Source: Cantharellus purpuraceus
Taxonomy: Eukaryota > Basidiomycota > Agaricomycetes > Cantharellales > Hydnaceae
Length of the DNA: 64,000 nucleotides
Assembly: GCA_025174535.1 (NCBI GenBank)
Contig: JALBUN010000006.1
Location: forward strand, 248,001-312,000
Reading direction: 5' to 3'
The translations under genes were made by a program, and so were the position numbers. Below the pieces are notes generated by a model. It saw only the letters and a program-made list of their open reading frames with translations, did no database searches and was not told where the DNA came from. This document shows, in pieces, positions 23,586 through 33,786 of this stretch; position 1 is the first letter of the stretch, and every line of letters begins with the position of its first letter.

Positions 23586-23910
23586 CCCACTGTCTATTAG
23601 ACAGTGGAAGCGAGGGGATAATGATATCCCCTGAATTCACATGCGTGACAGGTATGAAGACATTCGCACTAGAGCAACCCATCGCACTGCATTAGCATGC
23701 GTTGGGAGTAGGAGTACCATAAATTATGGTACTCACACTACCATAACGTTTGGTAGTCAGAACATTGAAGAATATTGAGTATTGATGTAATACTCAGTAC
23801 TCCATTCCTACGAAAGCTAGGAATATGCCTGGACTTTAATGGCCCAGGCTGAATCATGATGGGAACTGAAGAAGTGTGTGAATAAATGACGCCAAGGGGG
23901 TAACTCTAAA
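23586..23910 (+). pseudogene. Element P protease remnant
   Basis: After the L LTR the frame continues as HCLLDSGSEG, the D-S-G active-site motif of a retropepsin, then MISPEF and a broken run. The upstream half (ending GDWWNTS) lies before the LTR; with one ACTAG removed the two halves join in frame. Several stops follow. Confidence 0.7.
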
Positions 23911-24035
23911 CACAAGCTACCCACAATGCAGTCCTTCCTAAAAAAAGGACTAGACTCAGTAAAGGACCCCCCAATGGAGGATCCAAATAAGAACATGATG
24001 TGAATAGCTTTGTCTCATGAAGGATCAACCACTTA

Positions 24036-26857
24036 CACGGCTGGTCAGATCCCTCAGTTGAGGGATCAATGGAAAGAAAAGTACGCTGACCTATTTGGCA
24101 GCATACCCTTAGAACTTCCCCCATTTAGGGAAGTTGACCATGAGCTTAATCTCGTGGATCCTGACAAGTGAATACATTATTGCTTGCCTAAGTGTCCAGA
24201 GCACTACCAAGCAGAACTTTCAGAGAAGGTCCTGCGATACACCACTGCTAAATGGTGGGTATTGGCTACAGCCTGGCAGGCTGTACCAATGCTATGCATT
24301 CCCAAAAAAAATGGGAAGGTCCACACTGTGTTTGACTTGTGCGAACAGAATGATAATACGGTGAAGGATGTAATGCCCTTCTGTTATGACTATATTCATT
24401 AATGTCCAGATCCCTGTCCGATCCACTCAGATCCCCACGCATATGAAATCTATACTCCATTTGGAAACCGCCGTCTCCATCTACCTGTCTGATTGTCACC
24501 ACTGATTCCACCCATCCATCTCCAGTTCCAATTGATGCATCAGCATCACCATAGCAACCCAGACATCTGTCCCCATTGGACTTGGACAGACTCATGTAAG
24601 GCCGTCAGCCTCGGAGACCCATCACTGGAGTAATTATTATTAGATTTCAAAATATGTATTTAAGTTGCCTGACTGGGGACTTCATTCCCCAGTTTGAATA
24701 TTGAATCACACCTAGTTCCTAAGTCCGATCCTAACTCTCTAAGTCATACTCCATCTCAGAAATCTCAGACACCGGTATTAGTGAGGGCGCAGCACATAAG
24801 CTGAAGCCAAGTCCGTTCTGACCCCCACAATGTACTCCGACTCCGACCCAACCTCTGACCCCCAATTGGACCTAGTGCGTAACACCTTCCCCAATCAGGA
24901 CAACATTAGACACAATGTTGCCCACTGTACATATTGATCTAAACTCAATATGTCTGAAGTGTATGAACAGATACATGTCAGACTGACAGATATACCCAAG
25001 ATGGCATTTGCAACCATCTTGGGGACATTCATCAGTCAGGTCATGCAGCAAGGGGACTGCAATGCCCCCTTGACATTTCAGTGGCTCATGACCACCATTT
25101 TCTGAGAATATATGAGAAGATTTGTCCATGTATATCTGGACAACATATTTGTGTACTCTTGTACTATACAAGAGCACGAACACCACCTAGAGATGGTATT
25201 CACCGAGCTCAGGAAAGCACATATGTTCCTGAGCAAGGATAAGATCAATCTATACTCAACCAGTATGGATTGCCTTGGTCACCTAATAGATGACCAAGGT
25301 GTGCATGCAGACACTGATAAAATGCAGCAAATACGAGAATGGAGACGACCTAGGTCATACCATGAAGTCCAATGTTTTCTTGGACTAGTGCAGTATCTGG
25401 CACACTATATGCCAGACATAACTGCATACACAACCCCATTATCAGGTTGTGCTCATAATAATCATCCATTCTTATGGACACTGCTGCTGGAGAAATGCTT
25501 CAAAAGCATCAAGCCCTAGCATGTAGGGCTCCAATATTGAAGCACATCAATGTCAATAACCCCAATACTATTTGGGTTATTACTGAGGGTGCCAAAACTG
25601 GAGTTGGAGCTGTCTATGGACAAGGAAAAGATTGGCAGACCTGTTGGCCTGCTGGATTCCTATCCAAGAAATTTAGTGCTGCACAACAGCACTATAAGAC
25701 CCATGAGCACAAGACTATAGCCATACTTGAAGCCCTAATGAGATGGGAAGCTAAGCTACTAGGACAAAAGTTCATCCTAGTAACTGACCACAAGGGTCTC
25801 AAATACTTCAAGACCCAAAAGGACCTGTCTCCTACACAGATTAGGTGGTGGGACTTCTTATCCCATTTCAACTTCACCACCCTGCATATAGACAGGGTAG
25901 AGAACAAAGTAGTGGATTGTCTATTGTGCTACTATGCTGATGACTCCCCAACAGAGAGTCATCCCAACTACATCTATGTGAGCACAGATGTATGTCTTGA
26001 CCCTGAAGGAGGACTGCTTCCCATGGAACAGTTTGTTGAGATCAGGACAGCAGCAGTCACCCGAAGGTGACTGCTTGAGAAAAAAGAAAACAGAGTGCTA
26101 GAAGCTGAAGCACTCAATGTTCAAACAGAATCATTGGATGATGATTCTAGTTCCTCTAAAGAAATAGAGGATGTTGGAGTGATGTCATCAAATGATGACA
26201 GAACACCATTGCAACCCCATGTCAAGCATGGGATCAACCTTGTGCAGATTGTATGAGGCACATATAGAAAGGATACTGTCCTTTCTAAGGTGCTGGAAGC
26301 ACCTAAAGAGCACGCACAATTTGGTGTGCATGATGGTCTAATATGGACCAAAAATATATACAAACACGATGTCATCTGTATACCCCGCTCAGCATTCCTG
26401 AAGGGGAGGAGGCTGGTTGAGATAATAATTGACCATGCGCACCAAGTAGTTGGCCATTTTGGTCAACTAAAAACTGCAAATTACATTTGACGGTTGTACT
26501 GGTGGCCAGGCATGACCACCAATGTCGAATCATTCTGCACTTCATGCGCAAAGTGCCAAATGAATAAAGACAGTGTGAAGAAACCCACAGGGCTTCTTCA
26601 TAGCTTGCTAGTACCGGAGTGGCCCTGGCAATTGATAGGTATGGACTTTATGGGTCCATTACCAAAATCAAATGACTATGACTACCTACTTGTAGTCATC
26701 AATCACTTCACATTGCAGGTACATATAATACCTACAAACATGCATGTAACAGTGAAAGGAGTAGCATGGCTATTCCTTAAAGATGGTGTACCAGACTTGA
26801 TTGTGTCTGATTGAGATTTGAAATTCACGTCTATCTTTTGGTGTGAACTACAGCGGA
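24036..26857 (+). pseudogene. Element P pol: reverse transcriptase, RNase H and integrase remnants
   Basis: The reverse transcriptase begins with YRLPKCPEHY-like sequence and KWWVLATAWQAVPMLCIPKKNGK, then breaks at 24381 at the G LTR and resumes at NQDN (24885). The polymerase box reads HVYLDNIFVYS, with Asn for the second catalytic Asp. RNase H (TGVGAVYGQG...THEHKTIAILEAL...VTDHKGLKYFKT) is open at 25474-26070. The integrase has a zinc-binding HHCC set (DHAHQVVGH ... CTSCAKC) and WPWQLIGMDFMGPLP. In-frame stops occur near 24170, 25104, 26480 and 26814. Confidence 0.85.
24382..24884 (+). repeat. G-family solo LTR, 503 bp, target duplication CCTTC
   Basis: It starts TGTTATGACT and ends AGTGCGTAACA, flanked by CCTTC (24377-24381 and 24885-24889). 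It interrupts the reverse transcriptase of element P; with one CCTTC removed, MPF and PNQDN join in frame. Confidence 0.92.
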
Positions 26858-28106
26858 TGTATGGGAACTGGTTTTCCCTTAAAAAGATCTTGTTTAAAGT
26901 CCCAAAACTGTACAATTTCACTTCATGGCCTTAAAATATTAGCATATATGTGCTGCTTTCTCTTGATTCAGGGCCGTTCAAATATTCTCTATTTTTTTCA
27001 TATTTTTCTGGGAATTTTCCATGCAGAAATGAGTCCACAAACTTATTGTTCTGCTGGGCAAAGTTTTGGACCCACATGGACCCACAAAACTTCGCAGATG
27101 TCAGCAGCTTCAAAGTCATCAGAGTCACCTGATCTACTGACTCATTTTCAATCACATGACTCATTTCAATCTTCAACCCAATCTGATCACCACTGCCAGT
27201 AAATCCTCAATATCTTGGCAACCACTGACTCCACTTTTGGTGGAGAGTTCAATAGAAGCTGTGCCTACCCATAGCTGTGCTGATCAGCCCAGGAAACAGA
27301 GTATTGCCTGAGTTATTTGAGTAATAGTGACTCATGCTATGACTCCTGCCATGACTCATAACTATTAATAGGTAGAAGGATTAGTCAGCTCCTGTAGATA
27401 CAGTATATAAGAAGGCCATTTTGCCTCTGAATAAATAACCATTTCTACCCCATCATTTGCACATCAGTGTGACTAGAGTGACATACAGTGTCATCCTCTA
27501 TATCTCAGTAACTGTTGATTGTCCAGTTCAAGGGTTGCTTACAGTTGTGTAACTGTATTTGATTGCACTCGAAGTAGTGATTGTCCTGCTTTGGGCATGA
27601 GTGTAGTATCTACCTTGCATGACTACGAATCTACAGGGTGAGATTGTCTGTCAATAGTCCTGCCATCAGTGCTCTTGTTTAAGTTACTAGTGTGTACTGC
27701 CTTTGAAGAGCATTAGGATCTTGAACTCGTGTGAAGCAGTTGCTAGACTACTTCACACATCGCTGTTACCCGCTTCAGATTGTCACTGGTTGGATGGTTG
27801 GATTCATCCACCTACTTCCTCTAGCCTCTAAGTGCATTCCCCTCTTTTTGGAATATCTGGACCCCTAAGCATCTGTGAACTCTAGACTCTGGAAGTCTTA
27901 TTCATTCCCTACTGCTAAGAAATGTATTACCTTCCTGCGTATTGTCTGCGTTGACCATTACAATGGATTGTAACCAAAGTACAAATGTTAAATTGTTTCT
28001 GGAGTTGTGCTGCAGTAGGATTTGATATTCTTCTCAGCTGTTCATTCATGGAATTGTTGTGATTTAGAGTTTTCCCTAACACCATAATTTTGCGGGTTCC
28101 AAAACA
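26858..28106 (+). repeat. L-family solo LTR, short subfamily, 1249 bp, target duplication GCGGA
   Basis: It starts TGTATGGGAACTGG and ends GGTTCCAAAACA, with GCGGA on each side (26853-26857 and 28107-28111). It splits the integrase of element P; removal joins CELQR and IMGVKLLMSTAFHPQTDG in frame. The first ~450 bp differ from the long subfamily, while the last ~700 bp are closely similar. Confidence 0.92.
27328..27358 (+). promoter_or_regulatory. Two TGACTCA (Gcn4/AP-1-type) sites upstream of the LTR TATA box
   Basis: Exact TGACTCA at 27328-27334 and 27352-27358, with a near copy TGACTCC between, spaced about 12 bp. The TATA box (TATATAA) is at 27404-27410. TGACTCA is the consensus for bZIP factors of the Gcn4/CPC1 type. 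Regulation is inferred. Confidence 0.55.
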
Positions 28107-28111
28107 GCGGA

Positions 28112-28165
28112 TAATGGGAGTGAAACTCCTCATGTCCACAGCATTCCATCCGCAAACAGATGGAG
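28112..28165 (+). pseudogene. Element P integrase, final fragment
   Basis: It reads IMGVKLLMSTAFHPQTDG, the integrase block with the conserved HPQTDG, in frame with the part before the L LTR. It is cut after 'DGV' by the 5' LTR of the G element. Confidence 0.85.
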
Positions 28166-28680
28166 TGTTATGACTATATTCATTAATGTCCAGATCCCCA
28201 TCTGATCCACTCAGATCCCTGCACACATGAAATCTATACTCCATTTGGAAACCACCACGTCTCCATCTACCTGTCCAATTGTCACCACTGATTCCACCCA
28301 TTCATCTCCAGTTCCAATTGATGCATCAGCATCACCATAGGAACCTGGACATCCGTCCCCATTGGACTCAGACATACTCATGTAAGGCCGTCGGCCTTGG
28401 AGACCCATCACCGGAGTAATTATTATTAGATTTCAAATATGTATTTAAGTTGCCTGACTGGGGACTTCATTCCCCAGTTGAATATTGAATCACGCCTAGT
28501 TCCTAAGTCCGATCCTAACTCTCTAAGTTGTACTCTGTCTCCGAAATCTCGGACACTGGTATTAGTGAGGGCACAGCACATAAGCTGAAGCCAAGTCCGT
28601 TCTGACCCCCACGATGTACTCCAACTCTGACCTGACCTCCAACCCAATCTCTGACCCCCAATCAGACCTAGTGCGTAACA
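28166..28680 (+). repeat. G-family 5' LTR, 515 bp
   Basis: TGTTATGACT...GTGCGTAACA, collinear with the solo LTR at 24382-24884. The 5-bp left flank is TGGAG; its partner is missing because the right half of the element is gone. Confidence 0.88.
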
Positions 28681-29850
28681 GTATATTCAAACTGCCATAC
28701 TCACTCCTACCAATGCCACGATCCACTGCCAATTCCAAATGTGCACAAACCATTGAGGTGCCCACTCCCAGCATCAACACCATCCCCAAGGTTGTTGAAG
28801 AACCAACAGACCACATAGAGGCTGTCAATGAAGAAGATGACACCCCACCCTCCCCAAATCTGGCGCAAGCCATCTCCCTGCTTGCCAGCAGCATCTGTAA
28901 CCCACAAGCCCCTAAGTCCTGGACCAAGGTCCAAGAACCTGACCCCTTTGATGGCTCCAATCCGCGAAAGCTCCAGCTGTTCTTGGTGCAATGCCGGTTG
29001 AATTTCCACGACCGCCCCGACATGTTCACATCTGATTGGTCAAAGGTCACCTTCGCCATGTCCTATCTCAAGGGCACCGCACTGGACTACTTTGAGCCAG
29101 CACTCATGGACGACTCCGATGACCCGATATGGTCAGAAGACTACTCTGACTTCATCTCCGAACTTTGGACCAATTTTGGTCCTTACAACCCTGAGGCCGA
29201 TGCCAAGAACGAACTTGATTGACTTTGGATGAAGGAAAATCACAAAATTGCAAAATACATCGTGAGTTTCCAGCAGCTAGCCCCAAAAGTCCAATGGGGC
29301 GATGCCACACTCCAACACCAATTTTACATTGGACTCCCATCCCACATCAAGGATGAGATATCACACATCGGTAAGCCGGATACTTTGGTTACCCTTTGCA
29401 AACTCACCCAATCCATCAACGCCTGTTATTGGGAATGTCAATCCAAGGTCTCCCGTGAAAATTTGGCTAACAACAAATTGGACAAATCATCAGACAAGAC
29501 CCCAAAGTCCAACAAGGGCTCTGATAAGAGGACCACCGCCAACTCAGGCCAGAAATCAAATACTGGTAACACTGCCATTTCCGGTTCCGGTCAGAACAAT
29601 TCCAGCACCAGCAATAACTCCGGAGCTTGCAAGAGCACTCCAGACCTCTCCACCAAGCTGGGGAAGGACTAGAAACTTACCCAGCAGGAATGCCAGTGCC
29701 ACATGGACAACAACCTCTGTCTGTTCTGCAGAAAGCCTGGTCACCAAGCCAAGGATTGCAACAAGGCAACCTCATCCGCAGCAAAGGCAAAGGGCCATGC
29801 CACCAATGCCATGATGGACAAGTCCAACACAAAAGCGACGGACCCAAAAA
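28614..29850 (+). pseudogene. Element G gag with CCHC knuckle, two frame breaks
   Basis: The first frame (28614-29222) contains the retrotransposon gag core: PDPFDGSNPRKLQLFLVQC, then FAMSYLKGTALDYF and an FISEL-type segment. A TGA ends it. The frame reopens at 29229 (AKYIVSFQQLAP, then a Ser/Asn/Lys-rich linker) to 29672. The zinc knuckle CLFCRKPGHQAKDC follows in another frame at ~29716. This is the capsid-nucleocapsid part of the element. Confidence 0.82.
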
Positions 29851-29939
29851 AATAGTAAGCAGTCCTATAGCCTCCGTATGGGCTGAGGGCTGTGTTGGTA
29901 CTCCCCATACGACAAATAAGGTCCCCTGAATGCATCCAC

Positions 29940-31347
29940 TCTTTCCCACTCCAACTCTCTTACCCTCCTCGTCCACTCCAACTCCATTCCCAATATCGCT
30001 ATCCAAGCATTAATTGACTCTGGTTCTACTCATTGTTTCCTTGATTCCTCTTTTTCCAATTTACATAAACTTCATACCTACACCATAACTCCGATATCAC
30101 TCCAATTATTTGATGGCACTACTAATGCTGTTATTTCACGAGCTATAGATCTGTCTATCCATTTTTCTGTCAGAGAAATCCAGAACCTTACATTCTATGT
30201 TACTCCACTTGACTCCAGCTGTTCTGTGGTTCTCAGACATAACTGGCTCACCCGCTACAATCTGTTGATTGACTGGGCATTGGGCCATATCACATTCCAT
30301 TCTCCAGTACAGGCTGTGTCATTCCCGACATCACCAGCAACTTTAGGTGCAAAACTATCTTCCACCTCCGCTGACTCTGCTCAAATAGATACTCCGTCTA
30401 CCCCGCCATTTATATCAATGGTGGATGCTATGGTCTTCGCCAGACTAAGCAAACTGGATGGCTCTCACACATTCCAGGTCCACCTCTCCAATCCAATATT
30501 CCTCGCCACTCATTCCACCCAATCAACTCCACCGGACCTATCTATGGTTCCCAAGGAGTATCATGAGTTCGCCGATGTGTTCAGCAAGTCTAAAGCCGAC
30601 TCCCTAGCGGAACACCGACCATATGATCTCAAGGTTGAACTGGATGACAACTCCACCCCTCCACTTGGCCCTATCTACTCACTATCCCAAAAAGAGCTAC
30701 TGGCTCTCCAAACATTCATAGATGAGAACTTGGCCATGGGCTTCATCCGCCCATCCCTATCTCCCCATGGAGCCCTGGTCCTATTTGTCCGCAAAAAGGA
30801 CGGATCACTCTGTCTATGCGTCGACTTCCATGGACTTAACAAGATCACCAAGAAAGACCAATACCCAATACCCCACACCGCAGACCTACTCAAGAGTCCT
30901 CAAAAGGCTAAGATCTATTCCAAAATAGATCTCCGACATGCCTACCATCTAGTCCGCATCCGAGAAGGCGACAAATGGAAAATGACTTTCCACACATGAT
31001 ATGGATCTTTCGAATGGTGCGTCATGCCCTTCGGACTAACCAATGCTCTGGCCGCCTTCCAGAGGTTCATGAATGATACCTTCACTGACCTCCTTGATGT
31101 GACTGTCCTTGTTTACTTAGATGACATTTTGGTATATTCAGACAATGAAGAAGAACATTGGACACATGTCCGAGAGGTACTCCGACGTCTCCAAAAACAT
31201 GGCCTCTTTGCCTGCGCTGACAAATGCAAATTCCACTCCAACTTGGTCAAATACCTAGGCTATATCCTCTCCCCAGCAGGATTGACAATGTCTGATGACA
31301 AAATCAAAGCCATACAGGAATGGCCGGAACCATGGAAAGTCAAAGAC
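29940..31347 (+). pseudogene. Element G protease and reverse transcriptase, truncated
   Basis: The protease reads ALIDSGSTHCFLDSSF (D-S-G active site). The reverse transcriptase has FADVFSKSKADSLAEHRPYD, FVRKKDGSLCLCVDFHGLN, then a TGA at 30997 in FHT/YGSFEW, and after it [18 protein letters not shown] with an intact YLDD box. The frame runs into the L LTR after [14 protein letters not shown]. RNase H and integrase are missing here; matching sequence starting at the same residue is found at 52225. Confidence 0.85.
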
Positions 31348-32771
31348 TGTATGGGAACCACCTTTTCCCTATCAAATCCTATTTATGCAACACCAATGTG
31401 CTATACTTTGCTTTTCCATTCCTAAATATCAGCATATATTTGATGCTTGTGCCTGGAATGGACTTATTCAAATATTCTCTATTTTTCCATATTTTTTCAG
31501 AAATATTCCATGCAGAACTCAGCCCAGAATCATTTATTTCTGCTGTGCTACAGTTGTGGACCCATAGGCGCCCACAAACCTTCACACAGCCAGTTCTCCC
31601 CCTTTGGACCAGGCATTCAGCCTCAATTCAAGCTCAGATGTCTCTGATCAATAAATATTCTCTAACTTGACAACCACAGCCTCTCAGGGCACTATTTTCC
31701 ATGGAGATCATCACCTGAGATGTGGCTATCCATGGCTGTCCAAACCAGTGCAGAAAACAGGGTGGACACCCTTCTTTTTGCCTGATCAGTGCCTAGTTCA
31801 GGGATCAGAGCAGGTGATTGATGATCAGATCAGCTGATTGCCTTGGAATATTCTACCCCTTTCCATAACATTCTAGCTGTTTCCTTCTATTATTAGATAG
31901 AACTTTCCAGAACCATTATTCAGCTCCTGATCAGTGTTAATGCAGTGATCAGAACCTGTGATTGGCTTGGAATATTCTACCCCTTTCTTCCACCTTCCAC
32001 AACCTTCCAGTAGTTTCCATCTATTAATAGGTAGAATATTCCAGAAGCATTACTCAGCCCCTGTAAATACAATATATAAGGAGGCCATTCTGCCTCTGAA
32101 ATAGTAACATATTCTATCACTTCTACTCATCTTCTGCACACCAGTGTGACTAGAGTGACATACAGTGTCATCCTCTATCTCAGTAACTGTTGATTACCAG
32201 TTCAAGGATCTTTTACAGTTGTGTAACTGTATTTGATTGCACTCAAAGTAGTGATATTCCTGCTTTGGGCGTGAGTGTAGTATCTGCCTCACGTGACTAT
32301 GAATCTACAGGGTGAGGTTGTCTGTCGATAGTCCTGCCATTAGTGCTCTTGTTTAAGTTACTAGTGTGTACTGCCTTTGCAGAGCATTAGAAGCTTGAAA
32401 TCGTGTGAAGCAGTTGCTAGACTACTTCACACATCGCTGTTACCCACTTCAGAGTGCCACTGGTTGGACAGTTGGATTCATCCACCTACTTCCTTTAGCC
32501 TCTAAGTGCATTCCCCTCTTTTTGGACCCCTAAGCATCTGTGAACTCTAGACTCTGGAGGTCTTATTCATTTCTTGCTGCTAAGAAACGTATTACTTTTC
32601 TGTGTATAGTCTGCATTGACCAATACAAAGGATTGTAACCAAAGTACAAACATTAAATTGTTTCTGGAGTTGTGCTGCAGCAGGGTTTGATATTCTTCTC
32701 AGCTGTTCATTCATGGAATTGTGGTGATTTAGAGTTTGCCCTAACACCATAATTTTGCAGGTTCCAAAACA
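31348..32771 (+). repeat. L-family LTR, long subfamily, 1424 bp, without target duplication
   Basis: TGTATGGGAACC...GGTTCCAAAACA, closely similar to 22149-23580. The left flank is AAGAC and the right flank GGTGT, so the two ends do not match and the copy probably took part in recombination that removed the rest of element G. Three-unit GAA/TTC motifs recur at 31900-31912 and 32034-32046. Confidence 0.88.
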
Positions 32772-33137
32772 GGTGTCTTAGTTCACACTGTTGCACAGAA
32801 CTCAACCAAGTGTATTGGTTGCAGTACAGTGTGGTAGTTACTAAGTTTCTTTTTCTATATGTGGACCCACACGTGTACTTGGGTCCACTGGCTTACATAA
32901 TAACTATACATATGCACCCTATGGGCACATATATCTATCAAGAAGACGGCATTCCTTAATGGAATGCTGCATACACTAATTATAACTATCTAGCTACATA
33001 CTATAGTAAGTAAGTACCTTGAGTACTTACAGCCTCCCCACCTCGATCTGGAAATTTGCAGGACTCGCAGAGCTCATCCTAGAGAAGGGAATGGTGTAAC
33101 AGCCACATCAGAGTCACATGTTAGTAGTTAGTCAGTG
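32772..33137. other. Unassigned spacer, possible copia 3' end
   Basis: AT-rich sequence with short palindromes (for example CGTGTACTTGGGTCCAC). It ends with AGAGAAGGGAATGG followed by TGTAACAGCC, which looks like a polypurine tract and a copia LTR start. The signal is weak. Confidence 0.35.
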
Positions 33138-33770
33138 TTTTGGAACCGTGAACTTCAACCTAAACTGTGGTGTTAATCACAATCTAAGTTTAGCCTGAGG
33201 ATGTATGACCTTTCAAGGCTAGCAATAAGCTTGAAACTATTTTAACGGAGAACCCAATTAAGAAATTATACTCTGGTGAACAATCACAATCAATGTTGCC
33301 ACAGAAAGTGAAGCAATAGAGATTTATGCTTGTCATGTGTAGTTCACGCTTTACTGCTGATGCAATGTAAAGTCAAAGATTGACAGGCGTTCAAGGGTTC
33401 AGATACTTCAAAGGGGGAAGTAACCTAGTGCCTTAGTACCGTGGGTTGAGTGGATTAAAGCTAACAATAATCCCTTCAACGTAAAAAGATAGATATGCAC
33501 TTGAACACTTCCTTCTGAACAAGTGTATTCACTGTACGTGTTTATCCGTGATAGAATCAACAGTCAAGGGATATTAATCTCGTCTCAAAGAGGTGAGTTA
33601 ATAGACTGTGTTGTTGATTTATTGAAATGCCCACAATTGAACCAACCGATCAATAGCAAAGTACGTGTTAACCTGACTAACCTCAGAGTCTCAATTAAAC
33701 ATGCAGTATTCTTGACCAACCAATAGCCTAGTACGTATTAACCTGACTAACCTCAGAGTCTCAATTAAAC
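33138..33770 (-). repeat. Distant relative of the L-family LTR
   Basis: It begins TGTTTTGGAACCGTGAACTT and, like minus-strand L LTRs, carries GTGGTGTTAATCAC, then GGTTCAGATACTTCAAAGGGGGAAGTAAC and AGTGGATTAAAGC-type blocks in the same order as L. Identity is too low to align throughout by eye. The end point is approximate. Confidence 0.4.
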
Positions 33771-33786
33771 ATGCAAGATTCTTGAT
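33660..33786 (+). repeat. Tandem duplication, ~70-bp unit
   Basis: The unit AGTACGTGTTAACCTGACTAAC... to CATGCAGTATTCTTGA is repeated once with few changes (second copy from 33730). It ends exactly where the minus-strand gene at 33786 stops. Confidence 0.75.

Larger units (their letters stand above)
21286..28165 (+). mobile_element. Element P: decayed Ty3/gypsy element split by two L LTRs and a G LTR
   Basis: The coding remains run in the usual gypsy order: gag zinc knuckle (~21600), protease (~23590), reverse transcriptase (24040-24381 and 24890-25520), RNase H (~25500-25930) and integrase (~26290-26857 and 28112-28165). Three younger LTRs sit inside it at 22149-23580, 24382-24884 and 26858-28106, each with a 5-bp duplication, so P is the oldest layer here. 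Its 5' end abuts a G LTR fragment; its 3' end is cut by the G element at 28166. No LTR of its own is recognised. Numerous stops show it is dead. Confidence 0.85.
28166..31347 (+). mobile_element. Element G: gypsy retrotransposon with 5' LTR, truncated in reverse transcriptase
   Basis: The 5' LTR (28166-28680) is followed by gag, protease and reverse transcriptase in order. The element is inserted in the integrase of P and is itself cut at 31347 by an L LTR. No 3' LTR of G follows in this place. The gag frame begins inside the LTR. Stops in gag (29219) and reverse transcriptase (30997) show decay, but long frames remain, so it is younger than P. Confidence 0.85.

Noticed and set aside
29741..30006. 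Minus-strand frames opposite element G gag-protease
   Set aside because: Antisense shadows of the gypsy coding sequence; no motif of their own.
30000..30350. Element G protease considered as a host aspartic protease
   Set aside because: The D-S-G motif lies between a gag knuckle and a reverse transcriptase in the same strand, which is the retroelement order.
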